This document shows, in pieces, positions 54,084-64,000 of a DNA stretch of 64,000 nucleotides. Under the pieces are notes generated by a model that did not search any database, was not told the origin of the DNA, and saw only the letters and a program-made list of their open reading frames with translations. The stretch's first letter is position 1; each line of letters begins with the position of its first letter. Source of the DNA: Rhabdochromatium marinum (GTDB lineage: Bacteria > Pseudomonadota > Gammaproteobacteria > Chromatiales > Chromatiaceae); contig NZ_NRRS01000005.1 in NCBI RefSeq assembly GCF_016583795.1, positions 32,568-96,567 of the forward strand. The letters run 5' to 3'. The position numbers and the translations under genes were made by a program.

Positions 54084-54143
54084 CGCCCGGCCCCTCTGCC
54101 TCCCCAGAGGCATCTCGCATCACAGCACAATCAGGTCATCTCC

Positions 54144-55976
54144 ATGTGTGGCATCGTCGGCGCCATCGCCCAACGTCCCGTCGCTGATATCCTCGTTGAA
54201 GGACTGCGACGACTCGAATACCGCGGCTATGACTCCGCCGGCCTAGCGGTACTCTCCGAGTCAGGCAAGCTGCAACGCTTACGCTGTCTCGGCAAAGTTG
54301 CAACGCTGGCCGAGGCGCTGGCAGACGCTCCCATGCCCGGCACCCTGGGCATTGCTCACACCCGCTGGGCCACGCATGGCGAACCCTCGCAGCGCAATGC
54401 CCATCCGCATATCTGCCGCGAGCGTTGTGCCCTGGTGCATAACGGCATCATTGAAAATCACGAAAACCTCAGAGAACTGCAGCGTGACGCCGGGCATCGC
54501 TTCACCTCGGAGACGGATACTGAGGTTATTATTCATGCCATTCACGACGCCTTGGAGGCTAGACATCAGCTAACCGATGCCGTGCGCATCTGCACCCAGT
54601 TGCTGCATGGTGCTTACGCACTGGGCGTCATCGACCGGGCGCACCCCGAGTGCCTGGTTGCCGCCCGTCTTGGCAGCCCACTGGTGATTGGGCTTGGCTT
54701 CCAGGAGCATTTCATTGCCTCTGACGTGCCAGCCCTGCTGCCAGTCACCAACCGCTTTATTTTCCTGGAGGACGGCGACCTCGCTGAACTCAGCCGCACC
54801 TCAGTGCGTATTTGGAATGCCGCTGGCGAGGAAGTACAGCGTCCGGTGCGCACCTCGACGCTCTCAGTCGATGCGACGGAACGTGGTGCCTACCGGCACT
54901 TCATGCAAAAGGAGATTTTCGAGCAGCCTCGCGCCGTCGCTGAAACACTGGAAGGCCGCATCGGTACTGATCAGGTGCTAAGCGCCGCCTTTGGCCCTGA
55001 GGCCGAGGCGCTCTTTGCGCAGGTACAGTCCGTTACCCTGGTAGCCTGCGGCACCAGCTATCATGCCGGCTTGGTGGCCAAATATTGGATCGAATCCCTC
55101 GCCAAGGTCCATTGTCAGGTGGAGGTGGCAAGCGAATATCGCTATCGCCAACCGATCGTTCTAGACCAATCACTCTTTGTCAGCATCTCTCAGTCCGGTG
55201 AGACCGCCGACACCCTGGCCGCACTGCGCATGGCCACACAAAACGGGTATCTCGGCACCCTGGCGATTTGCAATGTCGCTGAAAGCTCCCTGGTGCGCGA
55301 ATCCCAATTCCAACTCCTTACCCGCGCCGGCCCCGAGATCGGTGTCGCCTCCACCAAAGCCTTCACCACCCAGCTGGTGGCACTGCTGCTGCTGGCACTC
55401 GCGCTGGGCCACCAACGCGGTCTCAGTGCGGAGCGTGAAGCCCATGCCGTCCAGGTGTTGCGTGCCCTGCCTACCCAACTGGAACGCACCCTGGCCATTG
55501 ATGCTGACATCGCCGAGCTGGCCCAGGCATTCGTCGAGAAAGGCCACACACTTTTTCTTGGGCGCGGCGAGCAGCATGCCATTGCCATGGAAGGCGCACT
55601 CAAGCTCAAGGAAATCTCCTACATTCATGCCGAGGCCTACCCAGCCGGGGAACTCAAACACGGACCCCTGGCTCTGATTGACGAAGACATGCCAGTCGTA
55701 GTCGTAGCGCCCAATAATGCACTGCTTGAAAAGCTTAAATCCAATCTTGAGGAAGTGCGCGCGCGCGGCGGACAATTGTTTGTGTTTGCTGATGATCAGG
55801 TGGCCCTGCAACAAACCGAAGGCGTGCGAGTGCTGCGGCTGCCGGAATCCGATGATCTCATCGATCCCCTGGTGTTTAGCCTGCCGATGCAACTGCTGGC
55901 TTACCATGTCGCAGCCCTGAAAGGCACCGATGTCGATCAGCCGCGCAATCTCGCCAAGTCCGTGACCGTTGAATAA
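54144..55976 (+). CDS. glmS: Glutamine-fructose-6-phosphate aminotransferase (isomerising)
   Basis: A 610-residue enzyme making glucosamine-6-phosphate from fructose-6-P and glutamine. It begins MCGIVGAI, so Cys2 becomes the N-terminal glutaminase nucleophile. RWATHGEPS and HNGIIENH belong to the glutaminase site. Two SIS domains (~290-430 and ~460-600) bind the sugar, and the chain ends [11 protein letters not shown], the conserved C-terminus. No glmS ribozyme-like sequence is seen; the 60-base spacer has only a short CCTCTG/CAGAGG hairpin. Confidence 0.97.
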   Translation: MCGIVGAIAQRPVADILVEGLRRLEYRGYDSAGLAVLSESGKLQRLRCLGKVATLAEALADAPMPGTLGIAHTRWATHGEPSQRNAHPHICRERCALVHNGIIENHENLRELQRDAGHRFTSETDTEVIIHAIHDALEARHQLTDAVRICTQLLHGAYALGVIDRAHPECLVAARLGSPLVIGLGFQEHFIASDVPALLPVTNRFIFLEDGDLAELSRTSVRIWNAAGEEVQRPVRTSTLSVDATERGAYRHFMQKEIFEQPRAVAETLEGRIGTDQVLSAAFGPEAEALFAQVQSVTLVACGTSYHAGLVAKYWIESLAKVHCQVEVASEYRYRQPIVLDQSLFVSISQSGETADTLAALRMATQNGYLGTLAICNVAESSLVRESQFQLLTRAGPEIGVASTKAFTTQLVALLLLALALGHQRGLSAEREAHAVQVLRALPTQLERTLAIDADIAELAQAFVEKGHTLFLGRGEQHAIAMEGALKLKEISYIHAEAYPAGELKHGPLALIDEDMPVVVVAPNNALLEKLKSNLEEVRARGGQLFVFADDQVALQQTEGVRVLRLPESDDLIDPLVFSLPMQLLAYHVAALKGTDVDQPRNLAKSVTVE

Positions 55977-55993
55977 CCCGCTTCAATTCTCCT

Positions 55994-56719
55994 ATGGACA
56001 GCGACCACATCAACCGCATCACGCACCCCGAAACCATCGCCAAGCTGATCACCAAGCATTTCAAGGCGCGTGGCAGATTCTGCCTGTCGAGCATCGGCGG
56101 CGACTGCCAAACCGACTCCAGGATGGTGGACAATGATCCCCACGCGCGCTACTTCCTGCTGGACGGGCTACCGCCCAACATCGGCACATCCCTGGAGAAC
56201 GAAAAAACGATCGAAGTCCGTGGTGCCATTGATTCCATCTTCAGTTGGTTTCGCACCAAGGAACTGAACCCCATCATTGAGGATGGCGAGCGTTATTACG
56301 AAATCCCTTACCCAAGGCAGCTGTTTCAGCTCCAGCGCCGCGAAGCTTTTCGTGTTTCCCTGCCGGCCACCCTCACTGCCACCCTCACTGGTGAAGTCGA
56401 GGATCTCGACAATAACGAGATGCACCCCTTTCGCGCCATGCTTGCGAATCTGTCCGCCACCGGTGCAGCGGTCATCGTCACGGGGAAAACCGCATCCTTA
56501 ATGCGCAAGGGAACCCGCCTGCACCACAGCCGCATTCGCATTCCCGAGTTGCTCGATATCATCGTGGATGCCGAGGTGCGTAACTGCCGCCACGGACACA
56601 AAAACGCGTCATCCATGCTCGGCCTGGAGTTTCTGTGCCTGTCCACCCGCGACGCCCAAAGCATTACCCGGGTTGTAATGGAGATCCAACGTCGGGCGCT
56701 GGCTGACGAAGACGACTGA
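55994..56719 (+). CDS. YcgR-like PilZ domain protein
   Basis: A 241-residue soluble protein. The N-terminal ~110 residues resemble the YcgR flanking domain (ARYFLLDGLPPNIG). The PilZ domain has RREAFR with Arg116 and Arg120 as RxxxR, and NLSATG as the D/NxSxxG motif, so cyclic-di-GMP binding is likely. YcgR slows flagellar motors in enterobacteria; here flagellar genes are not nearby. It starts 17 bases after glmS and is probably co-transcribed. Confidence 0.85.
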   Translation: MDSDHINRITHPETIAKLITKHFKARGRFCLSSIGGDCQTDSRMVDNDPHARYFLLDGLPPNIGTSLENEKTIEVRGAIDSIFSWFRTKELNPIIEDGERYYEIPYPRQLFQLQRREAFRVSLPATLTATLTGEVEDLDNNEMHPFRAMLANLSATGAAVIVTGKTASLMRKGTRLHHSRIRIPELLDIIVDAEVRNCRHGHKNASSMLGLEFLCLSTRDAQSITRVVMEIQRRALADEDD

Positions 56720-56792
56720 AACGGCTCATCATTGCCTTCAGGATTGCCGGGTAGTCACCGCACACCCAGCCTGTCATGCCGCCGATTGTCTG

Positions 56793-57053
56793 TCACCCAG
56801 GCCCAGATCCGCTTTTGCGGGCTTTGATCATTTGCTGACCCACCCCTTGATGCAACAGCTTGAACGTGCGTCGTTGGGCTTCCTGGTTGGTTGTCCGAGG
56901 TTCGCCGATCAACCCAAGCCGGGCCTGAAAATAGGCCAGATCGGACTGAAGTTGAATCATCAGCAAACGCCGTTGGACAATTTCCTCACGCGCATCCGGG
57001 CGCGCGCCTGGTATGGGCGCGCCCGGCGCTTTGGAGGGATGTTTCTCACTCAT
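56793..57053 (-). CDS. Small hypothetical protein
   Basis: An 86-residue protein with a Pro/Gly/Ala-rich start (SEKHPSKAPGAPIPG), a central amphipathic helix (REEIVQRRLLMIQLQSDLAYFQARLGL) and a basic tail. I do not recognise it. The frame is open 17 codons further upstream. The helix composition is protein-like, but the ribosome site is weak, so the gene is plausible rather than certain. Confidence 0.5.
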   Translation of the reverse strand: MSEKHPSKAPGAPIPGARPDAREEIVQRRLLMIQLQSDLAYFQARLGLIGEPRTTNQEAQRRTFKLLHQGVGQQMIKARKSGSGPG

Positions 57054-57230
57054 GAAAACGCTCGCAAAGATCGTGTTGTAATCCGATTGAAAAACCGACG
57101 CCAAGCACCAAGCACCACAAAACCAGCCAATGCATTATACCCAGTGGCGTATCATCCATGATGCACCTGCCAGCCCGGGTGCACCCGGATGTTCCTCACA
57201 CTTCTGGCCCCAACCCACAGCGATCCCATC

Positions 57231-60101
57231 ATGAGCGCGCGCCGTCAACAATTGCATAATTCATCTGCCTTCCACGGCGGCAATGCCGCCTTTATCGAAC
57301 AGCTCTACGCACGCTATCTGCGCGACCCTAACAGCGTCGAGCCGGACTGGCGCGCGCGCTTCGATGCCCTGCCGGGGCGCGCCGACGATGATCTGGCCAA
57401 CACTCAAGCCAGCGCTCAAACCTTTGCCCACACCAGTGCCTGGTCCGTGCGAGCTCCAGCGCCCCAGGCGCGCGAGGCGACCGTCAACGCCGCCAAACAG
57501 GCTGCGGTGCTCAGACTCATTAACACCTACCGCTGTCGCGGCCACCAAATTGCCGATCTCGACCCCTTGCGCCTGCGCCCGCTACCCGAGATCACGGATC
57601 TGTCACCCGAGTATCACGGCCTGCTCGACAGCGATCTCGATGAAGTCTTCCACAGCGGCTCGCTCTATGGCCCCGAGCGCATGCGGCTGCGCGACATCAT
57701 CGCCCGGCTCGAGCGCAGCTACTGCGGCCGGGTAGGCTGCGAGTATATGCACATCACCACCACGCCAGAAAAGCGCTGGGTGCAAAAACGCATCGAGAGC
57801 TATCAGACGCGCCCGGAATTAACCAGCCGGCAAAGGCGCTGGCTGCTGCAATTGCTGACCGCTGCCGAGGGCATCGAACACTATTTGCATCGACGCTATA
57901 TTGGACAAAAACGCTTTTCGCTTGAAGGCGGTGAGGCGCTGATTCCGCTACTCGATGAACTCGTCAGCCGCGCCGGGCGCGATGGGGTGCGGGAGATCGT
58001 CATTGGCATGGCCCACCGTGGGCGGCTCAATGTGCTGACCAACATCCTGGGCAAACCACCCCAGGACATCTTCGCCGAGTTCGAAGGTCGGGTGGAAACC
58101 CCCAACGGTCAGCAGCGCGCCGGTGATGTCAAATATCATCTGGGCTTTGCCACCGATGTCGAGAGCGGCGGCCGCCCAGTGCATCTGGCGCTCGGCTTTA
58201 ATCCCTCGCATTTGGAAATCATTAATCCGGTCATTCAGGGATCGGTACGCGCCCGCCAGCGGCGCCGTGGTGACCACGACGGGCGCCAGGTTCTGCCGGT
58301 GCTCATCCATGGCGATGCCGCCTTTGCCGGCCAGGGAGTGGTGATGGAAACCCTGCAACTGTCGCAAACGCGCAGTCACGGCACCGGCGGCACCGTGCAT
58401 GTTATCGTCAACAACCAAATTGGCTTCACCACCAGCAATCCACTCGACAGCCGCTCGACCCTCTATTGCACTGATGTCGCCAAGATGGTCCAGAGCCCGG
58501 TGTTTCACGTCAATGGCGACGACCCCGAGGCGGTTATTTTCGTCACCCGCATGGCGTTCGATTTTCGCCAACGCTTCAAGCGCGACGTCTTTATTGATCT
58601 GGTGTGCTATCGGCGTCTCGGCCACAACGAGGCTGACGAACCCGCCGTGACCCAGCCCCAGATGTACCGCAAAATTCGCCAGCACCCCAGTGCGCGCACC
58701 CTCTATGCCCAGCGCCTGATCGACCATGGTGATCTCACCCAGGAGGCCGCTGAGGCCATGATCGCCGACTATCGCCACGCCATTGAGCAGGGCTTCGTGG
58801 CCACGCGACCGGTGCTCTGTGATCTGGAGTCCAGCCATCACCGCCCGCTGCGCACCAACTGGCGTCGCTTTGCCGAGACGCACTGGACCGCCGCCGCTGA
58901 TACCCGCCTGCCCCGGCCGCAGATTCGCGACCTGGCCGAGCGCCTGCTGGAGTTGCCGGCCAATTTCGAGCTGCATCCGCGGGTGGCGAAAATTTGGGCC
59001 GAACGGCGACAAATGGCTGCCGGTGAGCAGCTCATCAACTGGGGCTGCGCTGAAAACCTAGCCTATGCCAGTCTGCTGGATGCCGGCATCGATGTGCGGC
59101 TGTGCGGACAGGATGCCGGGCGCGGCACCTTCTTCCATCGCCATGCCAAAATTCATTGTCAGGCCAGCGGCGATGAATACACTCCTTTGCAACATCTCAG
59201 TCCCCAGCAGGGCGCCTTCGTCGCCATCGACTCCATCCTGTCGGAAGAGGCGGTATTGGGCTTCGAGTACGGCTTTGCCACCGCCGAGCCGGATGCCCTG
59301 ACGCTGTGGGAAGCCCAGTTCGGCGATTTCACCAATGGCGCCCAAGTGGTAATTGACCAGTTCATCACTTCCGCCGGCACCAAGTGGGGCCTGCAATGCG
59401 GCCTGGTGATGCTGCTGCCGCATGGGCTCGAAGGCCAGGGCGCCGAGCATTCCTCCGCACGCCTGGAGCGCTTTCTGCAATTGTGCGCGGAACATAACAT
59501 CCAGGTGTGCGTACCCACCACGCCGGCGCAGATTTTCCATCTGCTGCGCCGCCAGATGTTGCGTCCCTATCGCCGCCCGCTGATTATAATGACGCCCAAA
59601 AGCCTGCTGCGTCATCGCCTGGCGGTTTCCAGCCTGGATGATCTGGCGCAGGGAACCTTTCAGCCACTGATCCCGGAATGCGACCCCTTGCCCGACACCA
59701 GCATCGAACGGGTGGTGTTCTGCTCCGGCAAAGTCTATTTTGAACTGCTGGAAGAACGCCATGCGCGTGGTCTGGAAACCGTTGCCATTGTGCGCATTGA
59801 GCAGCTCTATCCGTTCCCGAAAGAGGACTTCGCCGCCATCCTGGCCGAGTATTCCCAGGTTGAGGAATTTATCTGGTGCCAGGAGGAAGCCCAGAACCAG
59901 GGCGCCTGGGATATGATTAAGCACCGGTTTCAACCGCTGCGGCGTGAGGGGAAAAGGTTTTACTATGTGGGCCGGCCCGCCTCGGCGGCTCCCGCTGTGG
60001 GCTATCGCTCCATTCATCTCGAACAACAACAACGGTTGATCGACGAGGCCCTGACCGGGCGCATCAACCCCAGCATGAATCGCGGACATCCAGTGCCATG
60101 A
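57231..60101 (+). CDS. sucA: 2-oxoglutarate dehydrogenase E1 component
   Basis: A 956-residue thiamine-diphosphate enzyme that decarboxylates 2-oxoglutarate in the TCA cycle and loads E2. Family marks are the N-terminal [29 protein letters not shown], the [10 protein letters not shown] segment, NNQIGFTT, and [12 protein letters not shown] [18 protein letters not shown]. The frame is open 14 codons upstream, but the ATG at 57231 begins the conserved N-terminus. The stop overlaps the sucB start. Confidence 0.96.
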   Translation: MSARRQQLHNSSAFHGGNAAFIEQLYARYLRDPNSVEPDWRARFDALPGRADDDLANTQASAQTFAHTSAWSVRAPAPQAREATVNAAKQAAVLRLINTYRCRGHQIADLDPLRLRPLPEITDLSPEYHGLLDSDLDEVFHSGSLYGPERMRLRDIIARLERSYCGRVGCEYMHITTTPEKRWVQKRIESYQTRPELTSRQRRWLLQLLTAAEGIEHYLHRRYIGQKRFSLEGGEALIPLLDELVSRAGRDGVREIVIGMAHRGRLNVLTNILGKPPQDIFAEFEGRVETPNGQQRAGDVKYHLGFATDVESGGRPVHLALGFNPSHLEIINPVIQGSVRARQRRRGDHDGRQVLPVLIHGDAAFAGQGVVMETLQLSQTRSHGTGGTVHVIVNNQIGFTTSNPLDSRSTLYCTDVAKMVQSPVFHVNGDDPEAVIFVTRMAFDFRQRFKRDVFIDLVCYRRLGHNEADEPAVTQPQMYRKIRQHPSARTLYAQRLIDHGDLTQEAAEAMIADYRHAIEQGFVATRPVLCDLESSHHRPLRTNWRRFAETHWTAAADTRLPRPQIRDLAERLLELPANFELHPRVAKIWAERRQMAAGEQLINWGCAENLAYASLLDAGIDVRLCGQDAGRGTFFHRHAKIHCQASGDEYTPLQHLSPQQGAFVAIDSILSEEAVLGFEYGFATAEPDALTLWEAQFGDFTNGAQVVIDQFITSAGTKWGLQCGLVMLLPHGLEGQGAEHSSARLERFLQLCAEHNIQVCVPTTPAQIFHLLRRQMLRPYRRPLIIMTPKSLLRHRLAVSSLDDLAQGTFQPLIPECDPLPDTSIERVVFCSGKVYFELLEERHARGLETVAIVRIEQLYPFPKEDFAAILAEYSQVEEFIWCQEEAQNQGAWDMIKHRFQPLRREGKRFYYVGRPASAAPAVGYRSIHLEQQQRLIDEALTGRINPSMNRGHPVP

Positions 60102-61441
60102 CAACAGAGGTTTTTGTTCCTGAGTTACCGGAATCCGTCGCCGATGCCACGGTGTTGGAATGGCACAAGGCGCCGGGGGACATGATCCGCGCCAACGATA
60201 ACTTGCTCGACCTCGAAACCGACAAGGTGGTACTGGAGGTTCCAGCACCTGGCGACGGCATTCTGCGCGAAATCCTGGTCGCAGCAGGCGAAACCGTCAG
60301 TGCACGAACCCTGCTTGCGCGCATCGAAGCTGCCTCTCCCGCCGCTAATGCTAATGCCGATACTACCACTCCAAGCCCGGAGCCAGAACCGGAGCCACAA
60401 CCAGACTCAGAACCCGCGCACCCCGCTCCTGAAGCCACGCCTGCAGACCCTCAGCTCCATCGCCCTCAGGAGCCCAACCTCGCCCCTGCCGCGCGCCGCT
60501 TAATCAAGGAACTCGGGCTGGATCCAACGCGCATTGCGGGCAGCGGTCGCGACGGGCGCATTCACAAGGCCGATGTGCTCGCCTGGCTCGATCAGCATGA
60601 AGCCACGCAGCCTGAAGCTGACGCCGATCAGGTCGCTTTCCAGGCACCGGCTGGCGCCCCCAGGCCACCAGCCTCCCCAAAAACAACATCCCCAGCGCCA
60701 GCATCCACCAAGCCAGCGCCCACCGCCGGCCCCCTGGACGCCAGACCGCAACAGCGGGTTCCGATGACCCGGCTGCGCGCACGCATTGCCGAGCGTCTGC
60801 TGGAGGCACAACAGCAAACCGCTACGCTCACCACCTTCAACGAAGTTGACATGAGCGCTGTGATGGCCCTGCGCCAGCGCTATCGCGACGACTTTGAGCG
60901 CCAGCACGGCACCCGCCTGGGTATGATGTCATTCTTCGTCAAGGCCGCTGTTGCCGCGCTCCAGCAGTTTCCAATTCTCAACGCCACCATCGACGGCGAC
61001 GCCATTCTCTATCATGGCTACTACGACATCGGCATCGCCGTCAGCACCGAACGCGGGCTGGTAGTGCCCATCCTGCGTGACTGCGATCACCTGAGCCTGG
61101 CCGAGATCGAAACCGGCATCGCCCAGTTCGGGCAGCAGGCCCGCGACGGCCGCCTGAGCTTTGAGGAATTAACCGGCGGCACCTTCTCGATTACCAATGG
61201 TGGCGTTTTCGGCTCCCTGCTCTCAACCCCACTGATCAATCCACCTCAGAGCGCTATCCTCGGCATGCACAAAATCGAAGAGCGTCCGGTGGCGATCGCC
61301 GGACAGGTCGAGATTCGCCCCATGATGTATCTCGCGCTATCCTACGACCATCGCTTAATTGATGGCCGCGATGCCGTGCGTTTTCTCCAAGCCATCAAGC
61401 AGGCCGTTGAAGACCCAGCCCGGCTCTTACTGAATCTGTAG
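60098..61441 (+). CDS. sucB: Dihydrolipoyllysine-residue succinyltransferase (E2)
   Basis: A 447-residue core of the 2-oxoglutarate dehydrogenase complex. The lipoyl domain (~1-78) has the target Lys43 in [11 protein letters not shown] Glu/Pro-rich linker leads to the E3-binding domain (~127-165, [14 protein letters not shown]), then an Ala/Pro/Thr linker, then the catalytic domain (~215-447) with [13 protein letters not shown] holding the active-site His and Asp. It overlaps sucA by 4 bases (ATGA). The E3 gene is not in the window. Confidence 0.96.
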   Translation: MTTEVFVPELPESVADATVLEWHKAPGDMIRANDNLLDLETDKVVLEVPAPGDGILREILVAAGETVSARTLLARIEAASPAANANADTTTPSPEPEPEPQPDSEPAHPAPEATPADPQLHRPQEPNLAPAARRLIKELGLDPTRIAGSGRDGRIHKADVLAWLDQHEATQPEADADQVAFQAPAGAPRPPASPKTTSPAPASTKPAPTAGPLDARPQQRVPMTRLRARIAERLLEAQQQTATLTTFNEVDMSAVMALRQRYRDDFERQHGTRLGMMSFFVKAAVAALQQFPILNATIDGDAILYHGYYDIGIAVSTERGLVVPILRDCDHLSLAEIETGIAQFGQQARDGRLSFEELTGGTFSITNGGVFGSLLSTPLINPPQSAILGMHKIEERPVAIAGQVEIRPMMYLALSYDHRLIDGRDAVRFLQAIKQAVEDPARLLLNL

Positions 61442-61492
61442 TCACCCTGTGGCAATGACTACATCCGACTGCCATCGAGGGATACCTATTCA

Positions 61493-61517
61493 GCTGACCC
61501 GGCCCACCGGGTTCAGC
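61493..61517 (+). terminator. Hairpin after sucB
   Basis: GCTGACCCGG pairs with CCGGGTTCAGC (one bulged base) around a CCCA loop. No T run follows, so it may only partly end the sucAB transcript, or protect its 3' end. Confidence 0.45.
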
Positions 61518-61543
61518 CTTGCGCCAGAGGAAGACAACCGCCG

Positions 61544-62698
61544 ATGAAGGTCATGATCCGTGTTGACCGTGTCGCCGCCATTCTCGCCGGCCGCGACTGC
61601 TATGGCGATCTGATTGCCGAAGTCGATCCACGCGGGCTGAACCTCGACGAGCGTAACGCTTTAGCCTGCGCTCCTGAACAGCAGGGCGTCACCGACCTGA
61701 CCGCCCCATTCAAAACCCCCGGGAACTACCCGACTCCGCCCGAAACCGCTACGCCGGACATCCGCGCCTGGCTACGCTGGCGCATCAAGTGCGCGCACAT
61801 TCATGAGCAGGCACTGATTGAGCAGCAGGCCGAGTGGAAAGCCCAGGCTGATGCCTACATCGCCTACTGGACGCAGCAACCCACCGAGCGCTTCATTCGC
61901 AAGGACTGGCCGGCCATCTACTACAGTGCGGCCCTGCCAAGCGGTGACACCGAGAGTCCGGCGCTGCCGGCGCGGGAAGCCACTGAAGAAATCGAGCGCA
62001 TTGAGCAGGCACTGAACGACAAGCTCAAACAGGCCCGCCAACTCGCCGAACAGCGCAACCGTGACATGGAAAAGCAAAAAGCCGAGATTGCCGCGCGGCG
62101 CCATGCCTCGCAGCAACGTCGCGCCCGCCAGCTCTCCGCCTGGGTGAAGGACAACATGGATGACAATGCCAAGGCCCGTTTTAAGCTCAACCTGCTGCCC
62201 GAGGATGAAATCCTCGATGCCATCCGTGCGGCCACCTATCAGTCACTCGACGGCTTCGAGCGCTATCGAAAAATCCGTTTTAATGACATCAAACACGGTC
62301 ATCTCTGCATCGACGGCCAGAGTCTCGATTGCGACACCGATGACGCCCACCATCTGAGCGCCGAACAGTTCGAGCGTTTCCGAGCCATCGAAGCGGCTGC
62401 CCCGGACAACGCCAAACTCAAAGCACTGATTCACAGCTGCGCCTGCGAAACCTGTAATGCAGGTATCATTCGCCGCAGTGTGCAAGTGGTGATTCCAGTC
62501 GGCGAACTGCTGTTCAGCCGCGAGTATGCCCTCGACGTCCTCAGCGAGCCCCCCTCTGAAGCAACGCCTCCCAGCAGCAACAGCGACCAGCGCGAGCATT
62601 CTGAGCGTCCTGAGTCTCCCGAGTCCGAATCACCGCCCACCCTTGATTTGGATAGCGACGAAGGCCCCACTGAAACCTCAGGCTCCTCCTCCACCTGA
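61544..62698 (+). CDS. Coiled-coil protein of unknown function
   Basis: A 384-residue soluble protein I do not recognise. Residues ~1-110 look globular with several Trp and His (IRAWLRWRIKCAHIHEQ). A long charged coiled coil spans ~140-200. A further domain (~200-320) has Cys-His content including CACETC, a possible metal site, then a Ser/Glu/Pro-rich acidic tail. AGAGGAAGA lies upstream of the ATG. The next gene begins 21 bases after its stop, suggesting joint expression. Confidence 0.7.
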   Translation: MKVMIRVDRVAAILAGRDCYGDLIAEVDPRGLNLDERNALACAPEQQGVTDLTAPFKTPGNYPTPPETATPDIRAWLRWRIKCAHIHEQALIEQQAEWKAQADAYIAYWTQQPTERFIRKDWPAIYYSAALPSGDTESPALPAREATEEIERIEQALNDKLKQARQLAEQRNRDMEKQKAEIAARRHASQQRRARQLSAWVKDNMDDNAKARFKLNLLPEDEILDAIRAATYQSLDGFERYRKIRFNDIKHGHLCIDGQSLDCDTDDAHHLSAEQFERFRAIEAAAPDNAKLKALIHSCACETCNAGIIRRSVQVVIPVGELLFSREYALDVLSEPPSEATPPSSNSDQREHSERPESPESESPPTLDLDSDEGPTETSGSSST

Positions 62699-62719
62699 GG
62701 CGATCGGGAGTTCCGCAGC

Positions 62720-63844
62720 ATGGCCCATCTGCTGGTTGCCGTCACCGCCCATGGCTACGGGCATCTTGCGCAGGTGGCGCCGGTCATCCATGCCCTGCGC
62801 GCGCAACAACCTGAGCTGCGCATCACCCTGCAAGGCAACCTAAACCCGGATTTCGTCCGCTACCGGCTGCCAGCCGATGTCGAGCACCTCCCCATAGCCG
62901 CCGATGTTGCCCTGCCAATGGATGGCCCGCTTCAAGTGCGCTGGGAAGAGGGCTTGCAACGGTATCAGGCGTTCGATGCAGCCTATGACCAGCACCTGGA
63001 GCAACAGATGACCCGGCTATTGGCCGTGCAACCGGATCTGGTGCTGGCCGACATCCCCTGGCTGCCACTCGATGCGGCTCGCCGGCTCGGCATCCCCGCT
63101 GTGGGCCTGTGCTCCCTGAACTGGCTGGATATTCTGCTGCAAAGTCCGGTGGGGCACCAGGTATCTCAGACGCTAACCCAGCGTATGCGCACCGCCTATG
63201 CCGGGGCTGAGCTGTTCATCCGCCCCACCCCATCCATGCCGATGCCCTGGCTGACCAACAGCCACGCGGTTGGCCCCATCGCCGAACAACAACCGGGTGA
63301 TCCACAACGCCTGCGCGCCCGACTGGGGTTGGCGGCCGATCAGCGCCTGATCCTGATGCAATTCGGCGGCACCGGAACCCTTGCCTTCGACCCCGCGCCC
63401 TTGCAACACGCGCGCCTGCAACTCCTGACTGCCGACCCCGGGATTACGCACAATCCCGCCGTCAGCCGCATCGGCGGCCCGGGATTGGGACTGCTGGAAG
63501 TGCTCGCCGCCTGCGACGCCATGATCACCAAGCCCGGCTATGGCAGCTTTGCTGAAGCCGCCTGCCACGGCCTGCCGGTGCTCTATGTCCCGCGCGATGA
63601 CTGGCCGGAAACCCAGGTCTTGATCGACTGGCTGCGCGAGCAAGTCCCAACCGGCGTCATCACTCCAGACCATCTGGCTGAAGGCAGGATCGTCGAGCCT
63701 CTGGAAGCCCTGCTCGATCAGGCCCAAGCCACCCAGCGCACGCCGGTTTCACCAAGCGGCATCGAACAAACGGTTGAACTCCTGCGGCCCTGGCTGAACA
63801 ATTTAGGCAGGCAGCGACTTCGAAATCAACCTGTACCGCTTTGA
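62720..63844 (+). CDS. MurG-like GT-B glycosyltransferase family protein
   Basis: A 374-residue protein with a GT-B look. The N-terminus ends its first strand in a glycine loop (HGYGHLAQVAPVI) like the GxGH motif of MurG and UGT-type enzymes. The C-terminal half has a QFGGTGT segment and the donor-site motif CDAMITKPGYGSFAEAACHGLPVLYVP, similar to the KxGxxTxxEA region of such enzymes. The acceptor and sugar are unknown. It lies next to an unknown coiled-coil gene rather than a polysaccharide cluster. Confidence 0.75.
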   Translation: MAHLLVAVTAHGYGHLAQVAPVIHALRAQQPELRITLQGNLNPDFVRYRLPADVEHLPIAADVALPMDGPLQVRWEEGLQRYQAFDAAYDQHLEQQMTRLLAVQPDLVLADIPWLPLDAARRLGIPAVGLCSLNWLDILLQSPVGHQVSQTLTQRMRTAYAGAELFIRPTPSMPMPWLTNSHAVGPIAEQQPGDPQRLRARLGLAADQRLILMQFGGTGTLAFDPAPLQHARLQLLTADPGITHNPAVSRIGGPGLGLLEVLAACDAMITKPGYGSFAEAACHGLPVLYVPRDDWPETQVLIDWLREQVPTGVITPDHLAEGRIVEPLEALLDQAQATQRTPVSPSGIEQTVELLRPWLNNLGRQRLRNQPVPL

Positions 63845-63891
63845 ATTTCAGCAGCAGACCTAACGCACATACCCAGCCCTTTTAAGGTGGG

Positions 63892-63993
63892 CTAACCAGC
63901 GGCCAGAAGCTTGGCGGTCGAGACATGCGGCTTATCTTTGTATCGAGTGCGTTTGGTCAGCGGTTTTTTCGGACCCCGGCGATTTTTTCGCAT
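63892..63993 (-). CDS. Very small basic ORF at the window edge
   Basis: Reading the minus strand from ATG at 63991-63993 gives a 33-residue, strongly basic peptide (MRKNRRGPKKPLTKRTRYKD...) ending at TAG. The window ends 7 bases before the ATG, so the ribosome site cannot be judged and a longer frame starting outside is possible. The Lys/Arg density recalls nucleic-acid-binding or ribosome-associated peptides, but no family is recognised. Confidence 0.4.
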   Translation of the reverse strand: MRKNRRGPKKPLTKRTRYKDKPHVSTAKLLAAG

Positions 63994-64000
63994 GGCTTTC

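Noticed and set aside
54084..54143. Possible glmS ribozyme or regulatory RNA before glmS
   Set aside because: Only 60 bases with one 6-bp hairpin, and glmS ribozymes are typical of Gram-positive bacteria.
59058..60248. 396-residue minus-strand open frame
   Set aside because: Antisense to sucA and sucB, both certain.

Overview
The window looks like ordinary chromosome from a GC-rich gammaproteobacterium. The gene order atpIBEFHAGDC-glmU-glmS, a 6S RNA next to a 5-formyltetrahydrofolate cyclo-ligase gene, dksA-gluQ, and guaB-guaA-tadA all fit that class. A CbbY-type phosphatase (usually linked to the Calvin cycle), glycogen phosphorylase beside phosphoketolase, and a HAD-UbiA fusion make a purple sulfur bacterium or relative (Chromatiales) a reasonable guess. 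No photosynthesis, sulfur-oxidation or rRNA gene is present to prove it. I see no insertion sequence, prophage, CRISPR array or tRNA gene.

Layout: 1-5.7 kb holds a partial HAD-UbiA prenyltransferase, ppx, an SCP2-like protein, cbbY, dksA and gluQ. 5.8-10.8 kb has phosphoketolase and glycogen phosphorylase, closed by a strong terminator. 10.9-13.9 kb holds three poorly known genes (DUF5610-like, membrane protein, lipoprotein). 14.1-17.7 kb is guaB-guaA-tadA. 17.7-27.5 kb is envelope and transport: a membrane protein, an SLC13 permease with RCK domains, PBP1C, SSB, a secreted amidase, an L,D-transpeptidase with two SPOR-like modules, and a secreted protein of unknown function. 27.5-34.4 kb is a signalling block: HD-GYP phosphodiesterase, PilZ protein, tail-anchored Ser/Thr kinase, MFS transporter, PAS-GGDEF-EAL protein.

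34.4-44.5 kb is the most unusual part: one tight nine-gene operon on the minus strand (mcp, triple-domain cheW, cheB, HEAT-repeat gene, cheR, response regulator, cheA, STAS gene, response regulator). Its receptor has no membrane or ligand-binding region and carries two separate signalling tips about 300 residues apart. Its CheW protein has three CheW domains in a row, and its CheA has about 430 residues without a recognisable P2 domain. It has no cheZ or flagellar gene. It looks like a non-standard, probably cytoplasmic chemosensory array, possibly controlling something other than flagellar swimming and perhaps tied to the cyclic-di-GMP genes on its flank.

44.6-56.7 kb holds the 6S RNA, fau, the complete F1Fo ATP synthase operon with a clear sigma-70-type promoter and a terminator, then glmU, glmS and a YcgR-like PilZ gene. 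56.8-64 kb holds a small unknown gene, sucA-sucB, an unknown coiled-coil protein, a MurG-like glycosyltransferase and a tiny basic ORF at the right edge.
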